The notes beneath the pieces were generated by a model. It was not told where the DNA came from and searched no databases. It was given only the letters and a program-made list of their open reading frames with translations. A stretch of 14,478 bases of DNA from Lachnospiraceae bacterium. GTDB lineage: Bacteria; Bacillota; Clostridia; Lachnospirales; Lachnospiraceae. The position numbers and the translations under genes are program-made. The stretch's first letter is position 1. Every line of letters begins with the position of its first letter. The DNA lies in NCBI GenBank assembly GCA_900770225.1, contig CAAGJU010000163.1, forward strand, positions 1 to 14,478, read 5' to 3'. Positions 1-7,359 of this stretch are shown here, in pieces.

Positions 1-947
1 CCGCGGATCTTCAGCTCATTGAAGATGATGTTTTCCATGCTGTGCGTTTCTTCCAGCTGCCTGAAATTCAAACGGGCATTTCTCAGTCCCATGTCAGTGA
101 AATAGTATTTCACCGGGGTATCAATGTATTTTTTGCCTTTCACATCGTACCGGACGGCACTGTCGATCAGGAAGGAATCGCAGAGATAATCAATATACTT
201 CCTGATTGTAGCGCTGCTGATCTTCTTATTCTTGACCGACCGGAAGGTTGCAGACAGTTTTTCAGGGTTTGTCAGCGAACCGATTGCGGAGGAAAGAATG
301 TTCAGAAGTTCTTCCAATTCTGCCTTGTTGCGGATGTTGTGCCTTCCGACAATATCCGAAATATAGGTTTCTTCAAAGAGAGATTTCAGAAACGCAATTT
401 TCTGATCCGGAGTGGTAAAACTCAGCACCAGCGGAAGCCCGCCGTACAGCACATACTCATTCCAGCCATCCTGCTTCGTGCCGGGATAAACCGACATGAA
501 TTCCGCAAAGCTGAGTGGGTACATATGCACCTCATCGCCGCGTCCTCTGAACTCAGTGATCACATCTTTGGAAAGAAAGCGGGCATTACTTCCGGTCACA
601 TACACATCCACGTTTTTCATTCGGGTAAGGCTGTTCAGGATCGCCTCAAATTCTCCAAGCAGCTGTACCTCGTCAAGCAGCACATAATACATGCCATCGT
701 CTTTGATCTGTTCTTTCAGATAAGGATAGAGCACATCAGGATCGCGGAACTGTTTGTTTTCATAAGCGTCAAACGCAATCTCAATAATATGGTTTTCCTC
801 TATCCCTTCCGAAAGCAGGTAGTCTTTGAAGAGATTGAACAGAAGATAAGATTTTCCGCATCTCCTCATTCCGGTTATGACCTTTATAAGCCCATTATGC
901 TTCTTGCTGATCAGTAAATTCAGGTAACGGTCTCTTTTAATTTCCAT
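1..947 (-). CDS. AAA+ ATPase with DUF4143 domain (3' end beyond window)
   Basis: Reading the minus strand from ATG at 947 gives about 315 codons open to the window edge. The protein begins MEIKRDRYLNLLISKK. The Walker A motif is GMRRCGKSYLL (about residues 25-35) and the Walker B-like motif is YYVLLDEVQ (about 88-96). A sensor-like VTGSNARFLS follows, then LSFAEF and the YGGLPLVL signature that leads into the C-terminal DUF4143 region (KYYFTDMGLRN near the edge). This is the AAA_14/DUF4143 family, common in gut bacteria, whose cellular role is poorly known; some members are suspected of nucleic-acid or defence-related functions. The start is fixed by AGGAGG at 956-961, eight bases upstream. 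An ATG four bases further upstream runs into a stop after four codons. The gene has its own promoter and palindromic operators, so it looks like an independently regulated cargo or flanking gene. The family call is firm; the biological role is unknown. Confidence 0.9.
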   Translation of the reverse strand, partial: MEIKRDRYLNLLISKKHNGLIKVITGMRRCGKSYLLFNLFKDYLLSEGIEENHIIEIAFDAYENKQFRDPDVLYPYLKEQIKDDGMYYVLLDEVQLLGEFEAILNSLTRMKNVDVYVTGSNARFLSKDVITEFRGRGDEVHMYPLSFAEFMSVYPGTKQDGWNEYVLYGGLPLVLSFTTPDQKIAFLKSLFEETYISDIVGRHNIRNKAELEELLNILSSAIGSLTNPEKLSATFRSVKNKKISSATIRKYIDYLCDSFLIDSAVRYDVKGKKYIDTPVKYYFTDMGLRNARLNFRQLEETHSMENIIFNELKIR

Positions 948-960
948 GCATCGCACCTCC

Positions 961-1000
961 TATTGCGGATTTTTGCGGTTTACTGCAATTATCCGCAATA
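961..1000 (-). promoter_or_regulatory. 40-bp near-palindrome in the ATPase leader (operator or leader hairpin)
   Basis: Outer arms TATTGCGGAT (961-970) and ATCCGCAATA (991-1000) are perfect 10-bp inverted repeats. The inner 20 bases (971-990) continue the symmetry about the same centre with 6 of 9 pairs matching. The core half-site TTGCGG occurs at 963 and 973, and CCGCAA at 993. The structure runs from about the predicted transcription start to the first base of the Shine-Dalgarno sequence. It could be a DNA operator next to the promoter or an RNA stem controlling ribosome access. Confidence 0.65.
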
Positions 1001-1002
1001 GT

Positions 1003-1031
1003 ATTATACCACGCACGGAGTCATTTTACAA
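1003..1031 (-). promoter_or_regulatory. sigma70-type promoter of the DUF4143 ATPase
   Basis: On the minus strand TTGTAA (1031-1026) and TATAAT (1008-1003) are separated by exactly 17 bases. The -10 is a perfect consensus and the -35 matches TTGACA at four positions. Transcription would start near 996, giving a leader of about 49 nt that contains the 961-1000 palindrome. The ribosome site AGGAGG (961-956) follows it directly. Confidence 0.75.
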
Positions 1032-1047
1032 CCGGTCTGCAAAAGAT

Positions 1048-1067
1048 TTTTGCGGTTTACCGCAAAA
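1048..1067. promoter_or_regulatory. 20-bp palindrome upstream of the ATPase promoter
   Basis: TTTTGCGGT-TT-ACCGCAAAA is a perfect palindrome with 9-bp arms. It lies 16 bases upstream of the -35 and uses the same TTGCGG/CCGCAA half-sites as the 961-1000 structure. The two centres are 77 bp apart. This is probably a second binding site for the same DNA-binding protein; the regulator is not identified. Confidence 0.6.
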
Positions 1068-1086
1068 TCTGAAATAGGAAGTGAGC

Positions 1087-1130
1087 TCTATTCCGAAACC
1101 GGGTGCATTTGCACCTTTTTTCGGAATAGA
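1087..1130 (-). repeat. 44-bp hairpin just after the TTRAP stop codon
   Basis: Outer arms of 12 bp (TCTATTCCGAAA, 1087-1098, and TTTCGGAATAGA, 1119-1130) are perfect. They enclose a second perfect stem, GGTGCA-TT-TGCACC (1102-1115). It begins one base after the stop codon of the upstream minus-strand gene. No U-tract follows on the minus strand. On the plus strand the inner stem is followed by six T residues, so it could stop plus-strand transcription. It may act as an operon-end mRNA stabiliser or terminator, or be a recombination remnant. Confidence 0.6.
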
Positions 1131-1131
1131 A

Positions 1132-1350
1132 TCAGACATCGAAATCAGGGTAGAGCTCCAGCTGCCCGAACTCCTCATCTGTCAGTGTTCCCAATTTTGC
1201 AAGCGTTGATTCGGTCAGCGCCAGAAGCTGCACCTCATCGCGCTCCAGATATTTTTTCATTTCCGTGAGTTTCTGCATCAGGCCGGTACGGCTGCTGCCT
1301 GCACTGTAGATGCACATCAGATTCATCTCGTCGTTCGTGAAATTCATCAT
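1132..1350 (-). CDS. TTRAP-family transposon-transfer assisting protein
   Basis: A 72-aa protein whose pattern MNFTNDEMNLMCIY..SSRTGL...L..M..YL..DE..L..LT.S.LAKL..LTDEEF..LELYPDF matches the small TTRAP family (formerly DUF4319) of conjugative transposons. The family name comes from its presence in transfer regions; no biochemical activity is known to me. It is short, acidic at the C-terminus, and has no membrane segment or signal peptide. The start ATG at 1350 overlaps the stop of the ArdC-like gene (ATGATGA), so translation is probably coupled; the second ATG at 1347 is equally possible. It is the last gene of the transfer operon visible here. Confidence 0.82.
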   Translation of the reverse strand: MMNFTNDEMNLMCIYSAGSSRTGLMQKLTEMKKYLERDEVQLLALTESTLAKLGTLTDEEFGQLELYPDFDV

Positions 1351-3641
1351 ATCAAATCCCTTTCTGCGCTTTTTGTCTGTGCGCTCTTTTCGCTTCTGGA
1401 CGGCGCGGGTGCATGGAGCATCGCCAGAACGGAAGGCTTTTTACTCCGTTCAGGAGCAGGCTTTTCATCCTGAGCGACCTGTCTTGCCGCTTCAAACAGT
1501 GCTGCCAAATCAGGAGCCTTGGGCTTGACCTCCGGCTGTTCCTTTGAGCCGTTGTTGATGATGCCGTCGATCATCCCGTAATCGTCCTCCATGGACATCT
1601 CTGCATTTTTGAGGTAATTGTCCGGCAGGAAAGCGGGTACAGCTGTAAAGCCCACGCTGTCCACATAATAAGAGCTTACCGCACCATTCTGTCTCAAGAC
1701 AACAATGTCGCTGACCGACAGGCTGTGCCCGGTAAAATCCTGCGGATGTTCGGCGTTGAATTTCATGTACAGATCATCCAAACAGGCTTCTGTACTGCTG
1801 CCAGACGGGAGTGAACCGGAATAGACCGCCTCGTAATGGTCAAAAGCAGGTTCGATACCGTGTTCCCGGAGATAGTGAGAATTCATAAAGCGAAGCTCCG
1901 CCAGTTCCTGATCGCGACGAAGCTGATAAATGCAATAGCTGTCTGTCGGATTCTGCAGGAACGCTTTCTGCCATCTGTTTTCCGAGATGACAGGAAATTG
2001 CTCCTTCACAGCCTCCCAGTCCGCACGATCGATTCCGAAGATGCCGTCGTGATTCAGAATCTCAGTCTGCTCAAAAACCATCGCTTCAGTATTGTCACCA
2101 TAGAGGAGATATACCGGCACATCTCGCTCGAACAGCTCCAAAGCGCGCTCTTTTGTCAGCGGAAGCATCGCGTCGTCCATATAGCCGTAAGAGTTTCGCG
2201 CCTCTACCGAAATTGCCGGGTCAGGAGGAATGTCCGGCTCCGGAGGCTCCTGCACGGGTGGCTCGATGGATATCGCTGCATCCTGCGAAGCCTGCAGTTC
2301 ATCCAGTATTCCGATAGCTGCAACCTGAAGCGGGGCGTTCTGCCCGATTCCATGGGATTTGCAGATTTCCAGTGCCGCCTCGGCCAGCGTGTTGATTTCC
2401 ATATCCATCTGACCGCCGTCGAGTTCCTTCATGGAAGTCTTATCGTAGATTGTGTAGTCCATGCCGGTGTCCGTGCGCTGAATATAAAGATATCGGTCAT
2501 CTACGGTATAAAGACGCTCCATCGCCATGGCTGGTTCGGATGCAATCAGCTCCGCTTCTCGGTCTTTCAGAATTGCCGCATAATGTCCGTCTATATCGTT
2601 GATGAGGCCGTCTGCGGTCTTGCTGATCACCTCCAGACTTTCTCGCAGCTCAGGCAGGGTCTTGTCTTTTGACCAGGACGCGATATAGCCGAAGCTGTTT
2701 TCTCCGGTGGCGATGCCGTAATAGGCGCACACCGCATAGGAGATGCTTTCCGCCTGCACTTCCTCGGTACTGCGGGAAAGTGCCTGCACTTTTACTTCGG
2801 GGGATGCTTCCTCAACTTCCAGATGCCATTCGAATTCATTCTCATCCACATAACGCCAGTTTTCGGACTCAGCGAATTTCTCCGCTTCTGCCTCAGTCTT
2901 GAAACCGGAACTTAATACGCGTTTCGTTCCTCCTTCGCTGACCATAACCACATTCCAGCTCGGCGCAGGTTCATCCGCTGTCTTTTGATTGTGAAGCAGC
3001 GCGTGCGCCATCTCATGAATTACCGCGGAGACCGTCTGTACCTCACTCATACCTTTGCGAATGGCAATGTCCTGATGCTCCAGGTCAAAGTAGCCGTCCA
3101 TGCCGCCGCGCATCACTTCTATGGAGATGGGTACCGGAGAGGAGCGCCGCAGTGCCTCCATGAACACATCGTAATTCGCCACATTGCCCGACAGGTCATG
3201 GGCCAACTGGGGCAAAGGCTTGCCCTCGGTCTGCGAGACATCGAACACTGTCACCGGCTTGTACATGGGAATCTGGATCGTCTTTTCCTCCGTAATGATT
3301 TTCCCGTCCTCATCCAGCATGGGAAACTGCGTGTCGGGGTCGAGCTTTTCCTGCCCGATTTTCCTTTTGAAGGGAGTCGGGGCAATGATTTTGATGCCGT
3401 GTTCTCCCTTGATGACATTTCTTCCGAATTGATTCTTCCATTTGTTGAAGCCTGCCACCAGCGTGGCGTCCGGCTTCTGCATATGGATCAGCACCTGATT
3501 GTTTACGCTGTAATGATGAAAGCGGCTCATGGTCTGAAGATACTGCGCATAGGTCTCCGACTGGAACAGCTCCTTGATGCCATCCTCAATACTTGCCGTG
3601 ATCTCCTTCAGCCTGTCCCTGCTGCTCTGTTTTTCTGCCAT
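1347..3641 (-). CDS. ArdC-like zinc metallopeptidase with polyvalent and YodL-like domains
   Basis: A 764-aa multidomain protein. Residues about 7-135 match the ArdC/LtrC N-terminal single-stranded-DNA-binding type (FHHYSVNNQVLIHMQKPDAT, GFNKWK..FGR.V.KGE.GI.I.AP). A metallopeptidase-like domain follows with H209-E-M-A-H213 in VSAVIHEMAHALLH; E298 in EVQAESISYAVCAYYG is the probable third zinc ligand. Later parts are a repeat-like LPD module (about 375-435), a proline-rich linker (461-477), a second polyvalent module (about 485-545) and a YodL-like domain (about 567-672, with GHSLSVSDIVVLRQNG). The charged, low-complexity tail may correspond to DUF4316. ArdC relatives protect incoming plasmid DNA from restriction or coat single strands, so an establishment role in the recipient is inferred. 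The start is supported by AAGGATGG upstream. A stretch of about 75 residues sits between HExxH and E298. Confidence 0.85.
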   Translation of the reverse strand: MAEKQSSRDRLKEITASIEDGIKELFQSETYAQYLQTMSRFHHYSVNNQVLIHMQKPDATLVAGFNKWKNQFGRNVIKGEHGIKIIAPTPFKRKIGQEKLDPDTQFPMLDEDGKIITEEKTIQIPMYKPVTVFDVSQTEGKPLPQLAHDLSGNVANYDVFMEALRRSSPVPISIEVMRGGMDGYFDLEHQDIAIRKGMSEVQTVSAVIHEMAHALLHNQKTADEPAPSWNVVMVSEGGTKRVLSSGFKTEAEAEKFAESENWRYVDENEFEWHLEVEEASPEVKVQALSRSTEEVQAESISYAVCAYYGIATGENSFGYIASWSKDKTLPELRESLEVISKTADGLINDIDGHYAAILKDREAELIASEPAMAMERLYTVDDRYLYIQRTDTGMDYTIYDKTSMKELDGGQMDMEINTLAEAALEICKSHGIGQNAPLQVAAIGILDELQASQDAAISIEPPVQEPPEPDIPPDPAISVEARNSYGYMDDAMLPLTKERALELFERDVPVYLLYGDNTEAMVFEQTEILNHDGIFGIDRADWEAVKEQFPVISENRWQKAFLQNPTDSYCIYQLRRDQELAELRFMNSHYLREHGIEPAFDHYEAVYSGSLPSGSSTEACLDDLYMKFNAEHPQDFTGHSLSVSDIVVLRQNGAVSSYYVDSVGFTAVPAFLPDNYLKNAEMSMEDDYGMIDGIINNGSKEQPEVKPKAPDLAALFEAARQVAQDEKPAPERSKKPSVLAMLHAPAPSRSEKSAQTKSAERDLI

Positions 3642-3663
3642 ATACCATCCTTTCCGGGAAACA

Positions 3664-3689
3664 GGGCGCAGAGCCGAAGCCCCGCGCCC
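3664..3689 (-). other. intercistronic hairpin with UUCG loop
   Basis: On the minus strand GGGCGCGGGGC and GCUCUGCGCCC form an 11-bp stem (two G-U pairs) closed by a UUCG tetraloop. It sits in the 59-base gap before the ArdC-like gene. ACAGGG and CCCUGU on either side allow a competing fold. There is no U-tract, so it is more likely an mRNA processing, stability or translation element than an intrinsic terminator. Confidence 0.55.
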
Positions 3690-3700
3690 ATCTCCCTGTA

Positions 3701-4009
3701 TTATTCATTGAAGTTGCGGCCTTTGCTCCTGTCCGGCGGGACGATGCCGGCCTCCTTCGCACGTCTGCTTGCCGCCTCGCGCCGATCTCTGGAAAACGGC
3801 TCGCGGATAGAAACGCAGCTTTTCGGCACAGTATAGCTTTTCGCTCCTGCAGAGGAGCGCCGTTTCTCCTCATACACTTCTTCCGGGCATTTCCGGCAGA
3901 GAGCGTCCAGCTTTTTAATCAGTCTCCTGTCGTAGGTGTAGACGCTGGCGGTGTCGTCCGCATCGGAAAACAGAATGATCGTCTCACGTTCTGCGGGGCT
4001 CAGCTTCAT
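3701..4009 (-). CDS. small conserved conjugative-element protein, function unknown
   Basis: A 102-aa protein starting MKLSPAERETIILFSDADDTASVYTY. An N-terminal portion of about 50 residues has the look of small conserved proteins found next to topB in Tn1549-like elements (ERETI..F...D..ASVYTY...L..KLD.LC). The C-terminal half is basic and rich in Arg and Ser, as expected of a nucleic-acid-associated tail. No catalytic motif, signal peptide or membrane helix is visible. Its ATG overlaps the topB stop by four bases (ATGA), indicating translational coupling. I cannot assign a function. Its position between topoisomerase III and an ArdC-like protein suggests a DNA-processing or establishment accessory. 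Confidence 0.72.
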   Translation of the reverse strand: MKLSPAERETIILFSDADDTASVYTYDRRLIKKLDALCRKCPEEVYEEKRRSSAGAKSYTVPKSCVSIREPFSRDRREAASRRAKEAGIVPPDRSKGRNFNE

Positions 4010-6057
4010 GCGTCGGTTTTCTCCCTGTCAAACTCCAGCGCATAGCTGGACTTCTGGCCATCGTCCGTCAGTACAAGATAGGCGGAATAGCTTCTGCCGC
4101 TCTTTTCGGAATACATACCGCTGACAAAGGTTTTTCCGTCCTTCAGAAGCGCCTCGGCCATCTTTTTCGTGAGAATGATGTGCTTTGCAGATAGATAGCG
4201 GTTGTCCTTCCAGAGGCCGAAGCGGCAGTCGCGGCGTTCACAGAAGAATCCGGTCTTGCTTTCTGTCACCGGGCCGCCGCAACGGAGGCATTTTCCGACA
4301 ACCGGACGTCCGGACGGGAACAGCACCTCTGCACCGCTTACCGGTTCGTAGTCACGCACCAATTCGGAAACCATGCGGTTGATCTGCTCCATAAACGTGT
4401 CCGGAGAGAGCTCGCCGTGTTCGATTTCTTTCAGCATATTCTCCCATTCTGCAGTCAGAAGCGGGGATTGAAGCTGCTCCGGAAGCACCGTAATCAGGGA
4501 GATACCAATATCCTGGGGAATGAGGCTGACCGCTTTTTTATTCTTCTTTCGCTCCACAAAGCCGGAGGAGACCAGTTTCTCCAGAATCCCGGCACGGGTA
4601 GCAGGCGTGCCCAGCCCTTTGCGCTCTACATCATCCGGCATCTCCTTTGCACCTGCATTTTCCATGGCGGAAAGCAGCGTGTCCTCAGTGTATCGGGCGG
4701 GCGGCTTTGTCTTTCCTTCGTCAATCGAGACTTCAAACTGACTGATGGAATGCCCTTCCTCCAGAGGAGGGAGAACCTTTTCCTTCTGTTCGCCTGCCGC
4801 ATAGCTTTTCCATCCGGGATTCAGCACCGTTTTGCCCTTGGCTGTGAAGCTCTGTCCGCCGCAATCGATAGTTACAACCGTTTCCAGATAGGAGTACGGC
4901 GCACTGACCGCCATCAGCACCTGACGGGCAACCAGCTTCAGCACTTCACGCTCTCCGGCTGTCAGCGCAGACAGTTCGGCTTCTCCGGCAGCCATCGTGG
5001 GAATGACAGCGTGGTGGTCGGAAACCCTGCGGCTGTCGCATACCTGTTTTGCGTACACCTCTCCGACCGATGCGCCGAGAATACCGGCGGCGCAGGCAGC
5101 GACTGCCGGCACACCGCTTTCCATATCGTCCGTCAGGAAACGGCTGTCGGTTCGAGGATAGGTGCAGAGCTTTTTCTCATACAGCGACTGAAGGTAATCC
5201 AGCGTCTGCTGAGCGGTAAAGCCCAGAATGCGGTTGGCATCTCTCTGGAGCGTCGTCAGATCATAAAGCGCCGGGGCTTTTTCCGATTTTTCCTTCTGCT
5301 CCACACTGCGGATCACTGCCCTCGTGCCTGTACAGGCGGATTTCAGGTTTTCCGCGTCCTGCTTGTTTCTCAGCTTCTCACTGACTGCCGTGAAATCTCC
5401 GGCATCCAGCTTCACCGTGTAAACGGGCTCCGGCTGAAATGCCTTGATCTCCGCTTCACGCTGTACCAGCAGGGCCAGCGTAGGCGACACCACGCGACCG
5501 ACATTCAGCGTACGGTGATACAGCACCGAGAAAAGCCGGGTGGCGTTGATGCCCACCAGCCAATCCGCCTTACTTCTGCAAAGGGCTGCGGCATAGAGTT
5601 TATCGTACTCGCTGCCGTCACGCAGATTTTCAAAGCCCTCACGAATTGCCGCGTCCTCCATGGAAGAAATCCAGAGGCGCTTCACAGGCTTTACGCAGCC
5701 TGCCAGCAGATAAACGGTGCGGAAAATGAGCTCACCCTCGCGTCCCGCATCGCAGGCATTGATGACTTCGGTCACATCCGCGCGGCGCATCAGCTCAGTC
5801 AGCAGATCGAGCTGCTTTTTCTTGTCGCGCCCGACGCTGTACTGCCAGTTTTCGGGAATGATAGGGAGCTGTTCACGGCTCCATTTGGTATATGCCTCGT
5901 CGTACACCTCGGCGGAAGCCAGCTCCGCCAGATGGCCGAAGCACCAGGAAACAAGATAATTTCCTCCTTCAAGATAGCCGTCCCGGCGCTTGTCAGCGCC
6001 AAGAACGGCAGAAATGGATTTTGCCACAGAGGGCTTTTCGGTAATCACAAGCTTCAT
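4006..6057 (-). CDS. topB: DNA topoisomerase III (type IA), conjugative-element version
   Basis: A 683-aa protein from MKLVITEKPSVAKSI. It relaxes negatively supercoiled or interlinked DNA through a 5'-phosphotyrosine intermediate; in these elements it probably helps resolve transfer intermediates. The TOPRIM motif ACDAGREGELIFR (D103, E107, E109) and the active-site segment CTYPRTDS (nucleophile Y300) are intact, as are SDHHAVIPT and KGLGTPATRA. A C-terminal four-cysteine zinc module (C590, C593, C606, C611) is followed by a DUF3945-like RYLSAKHI...L..GKTFV.G.YS segment. The frame is open upstream to ATG at 6102, but AGGAAGGA eight bases before 6057 and family alignment make 6057 the start. 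Length is normal for TopB. It lies between the DUF4366 gene and a coupled small gene. Confidence 0.95.
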   Translation of the reverse strand: MKLVITEKPSVAKSISAVLGADKRRDGYLEGGNYLVSWCFGHLAELASAEVYDEAYTKWSREQLPIIPENWQYSVGRDKKKQLDLLTELMRRADVTEVINACDAGREGELIFRTVYLLAGCVKPVKRLWISSMEDAAIREGFENLRDGSEYDKLYAAALCRSKADWLVGINATRLFSVLYHRTLNVGRVVSPTLALLVQREAEIKAFQPEPVYTVKLDAGDFTAVSEKLRNKQDAENLKSACTGTRAVIRSVEQKEKSEKAPALYDLTTLQRDANRILGFTAQQTLDYLQSLYEKKLCTYPRTDSRFLTDDMESGVPAVAACAAGILGASVGEVYAKQVCDSRRVSDHHAVIPTMAAGEAELSALTAGEREVLKLVARQVLMAVSAPYSYLETVVTIDCGGQSFTAKGKTVLNPGWKSYAAGEQKEKVLPPLEEGHSISQFEVSIDEGKTKPPARYTEDTLLSAMENAGAKEMPDDVERKGLGTPATRAGILEKLVSSGFVERKKNKKAVSLIPQDIGISLITVLPEQLQSPLLTAEWENMLKEIEHGELSPDTFMEQINRMVSELVRDYEPVSGAEVLFPSGRPVVGKCLRCGGPVTESKTGFFCERRDCRFGLWKDNRYLSAKHIILTKKMAEALLKDGKTFVSGMYSEKSGRSYSAYLVLTDDGQKSSYALEFDREKTDA

Positions 6058-6081
6058 ATCGTTATCCTTCCTTTCTTTGAT

Positions 6082-6104
6082 TTGTGCAGATGCTGTCTGC
6101 ACAA
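6082..6104 (-). other. intercistronic hairpin before topB
   Basis: TTGTGCAGA and TCTGCACAA (perfect 9-bp arms, CAGCA loop on the minus strand) begin directly after the stop codon of the DUF4366 gene and end 24 bases before the topB start. No U-tract follows. It could protect the upstream mRNA or tune topB expression. Confidence 0.55.
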
Positions 6105-7100
6105 TTACGCTTCATCCGTATCATCCGGCTGGTCATCCTCGGTGATGTATTCCTCCTCATCGTCTTCGTCATCTTCGCCGAAGTCGTAGTCATCCAGATC
6201 ATTGGGCCCCTTGGTGTCGGGCTTCTGCTTCCTGAACTTGAACCAGTACACAGCGCCGCCCGCACCCAGACCGGCAATCAACAGCAGGAGAAGCAAAGGC
6301 GCGGAGCTGCTCTTTTCAGGCTCCGGTTCTTCCGGTTCCTCCGGAACTGCTGTAGGTTTGGGTTCCTCCTTTACCGTTCCGGTACATTCCGTCAGGTTGG
6401 TCTTGCAGACCGGGCAGTTCATATCCACATCACCAGCCTCACAGCGTTCTGTACAGGTGCATTTGACCGTGACCTCGCCGTCCTGCATCAGCGCCATCAG
6501 GTCAGCCTCGTCCACCAGATTCAGAAAATAGACGTTTTCACCATTTTTGTCCCGGTCAATGACGATGTAAAAGGTGTTGTCATTCTTGGACTGCACCGTG
6601 ATGAACTGCTTTCCGTCCGATGTCTGGTACACATCGTCCACCAGCTCCAGGTTGCCGTCGGGCGTCAATGGGCTTTTTGAATTCTCTGTACCGTTTGAAC
6701 TGCCTCCATCAGCATTGTCATTGGAGATAACCGTACTCTCACTGACCTTCAGGTAACCGCCGTATACATAGCCCACTTTTTCGGGCACGATGACTTTGTA
6801 CCAGCCGTTTTCCTCGCCGATTACCGTGACGGTATCTCCGCAGGGAAGCTGGCCGATGATGTTATAGCTGGTGCTGGCTCCATCGCGCAAATTCAGCCTG
6901 CCGCCGTTGGTTGTCACCGTTCCGATCCTTTCCGTCTGAACGGCAGTCTGATTGCCGGAGGACTGTTGTTCAGCAGCCTCCGCCTTACTGTCCGCAGAAT
7001 CACCTGCGTAGGCAAAAGCAGGAGCCGCCAGCGCCGTCATCATGGCAAGGGCTGCCGCCAGTGCGGTCAGCCCCCTGCGTAGCATCCTTTTAGTTCTCAT
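6105..7100 (-). CDS. surface protein with SH3b and DUF4366 domains (CD1107 family)
   Basis: A 331-aa protein from MRTKRMLRRG. It has a basic N-terminus and a hydrophobic signal peptide ending near APAFA (about residue 30). A bacterial SH3 domain (about 59-121: RLNLRDGASTSYNIIGQL, NGWYKVIVPEKVGYVYGGYL) probably binds peptidoglycan. A DUF4366 region follows (about 145-245), including the family cysteine cluster CTCTERC...CPVC...C. A proline/glutamate linker, one C-terminal membrane helix (about 267-288), a basic stop-transfer segment and a very acidic cytoplasmic tail complete it. This is the CD1107 family of mobile-element proteins. It probably sits in the wall-membrane space as part of the mating apparatus. 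GGAGG nine bases before ATG 7100 favours this start over ATGs at 7106 and 7130. It overlaps the end of the DUF4315 gene by 11 bases. Confidence 0.88.
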   Translation of the reverse strand: MRTKRMLRRGLTALAAALAMMTALAAPAFAYAGDSADSKAEAAEQQSSGNQTAVQTERIGTVTTNGGRLNLRDGASTSYNIIGQLPCGDTVTVIGEENGWYKVIVPEKVGYVYGGYLKVSESTVISNDNADGGSSNGTENSKSPLTPDGNLELVDDVYQTSDGKQFITVQSKNDNTFYIVIDRDKNGENVYFLNLVDEADLMALMQDGEVTVKCTCTERCEAGDVDMNCPVCKTNLTECTGTVKEEPKPTAVPEEPEEPEPEKSSSAPLLLLLLIAGLGAGGAVYWFKFRKQKPDTKGPNDLDDYDFGEDDEDDEEEYITEDDQPDDTDEA

Positions 7101-7347
7101 GTTCATATTCCTCCGTTTCTTCGTATTCATCGGGTTCTTCGGTTCCGGGCAAATCCGCAGCCTTTCCGCTCAGAAGTGCGGCCAGCTGCTCCGGCGTCAT
7201 GCCGATCTCACGCACAATGCCGATGATATCGTTGTTCTCCAGCTTCGTAATCTGCTCGGAGAGCTTACGGTTGCGGTTCTGAAGGTCGGAAATCTTTTCG
7301 GTATTCCTGCTCCTCTCCGCCTTCAGCTTCTCAATTTTCGGGTTCAT
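7090..7347 (-). CDS. DUF4315 coiled-coil protein
   Basis: An 85-aa protein, MNPKIEKLKAERSRNTEKIS onward. It has a heptad-like charged N-terminal helix (about 1-40), a short IVREIGMTPEQLAALL motif (about 44-59) and an acidic Glu/Tyr-rich C-terminus. This matches the DUF4315 family, found next to DUF4366 and the NlpC protein in Tn1549-type elements. Function is unknown; the coiled coil suggests a small structural or adaptor subunit. GAAAGGAG lies a few bases before the ATG, and the preceding stop codon is 12 bases away, so it is co-transcribed with both neighbours. Confidence 0.85.
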   Translation of the reverse strand: MNPKIEKLKAERSRNTEKISDLQNRNRKLSEQITKLENNDIIGIVREIGMTPEQLAALLSGKAADLPGTEEPDEYEETEEYEHEN

Positions 7348-7359
7348 ATTGCTCCTTTC

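Noticed and set aside
42..917. 291-aa plus-strand open frame
   Set aside because: It is the complement of the DUF4143 ATPase, which has Walker motifs, a ribosome site and a promoter on the minus strand.
6058..6102. N-terminal extension of topB (MQTASAQIKE...)
   Set aside because: It reads through the intercistronic hairpin and ribosome site; type IA topoisomerases start directly with MKLVI.EKPS.
4417..6189. 590-aa plus-strand open frame
   Set aside because: Antisense shadow of topB; its His/Arg/Gln-rich composition is typical of an antiparallel frame and no domain is recognisable.
6105..6260. Repetitive acidic codons at the DUF4366 C-terminus as a DNA repeat
   Set aside because: The GAT/GAA-rich stretch simply encodes an acidic tail; no regular period is visible.
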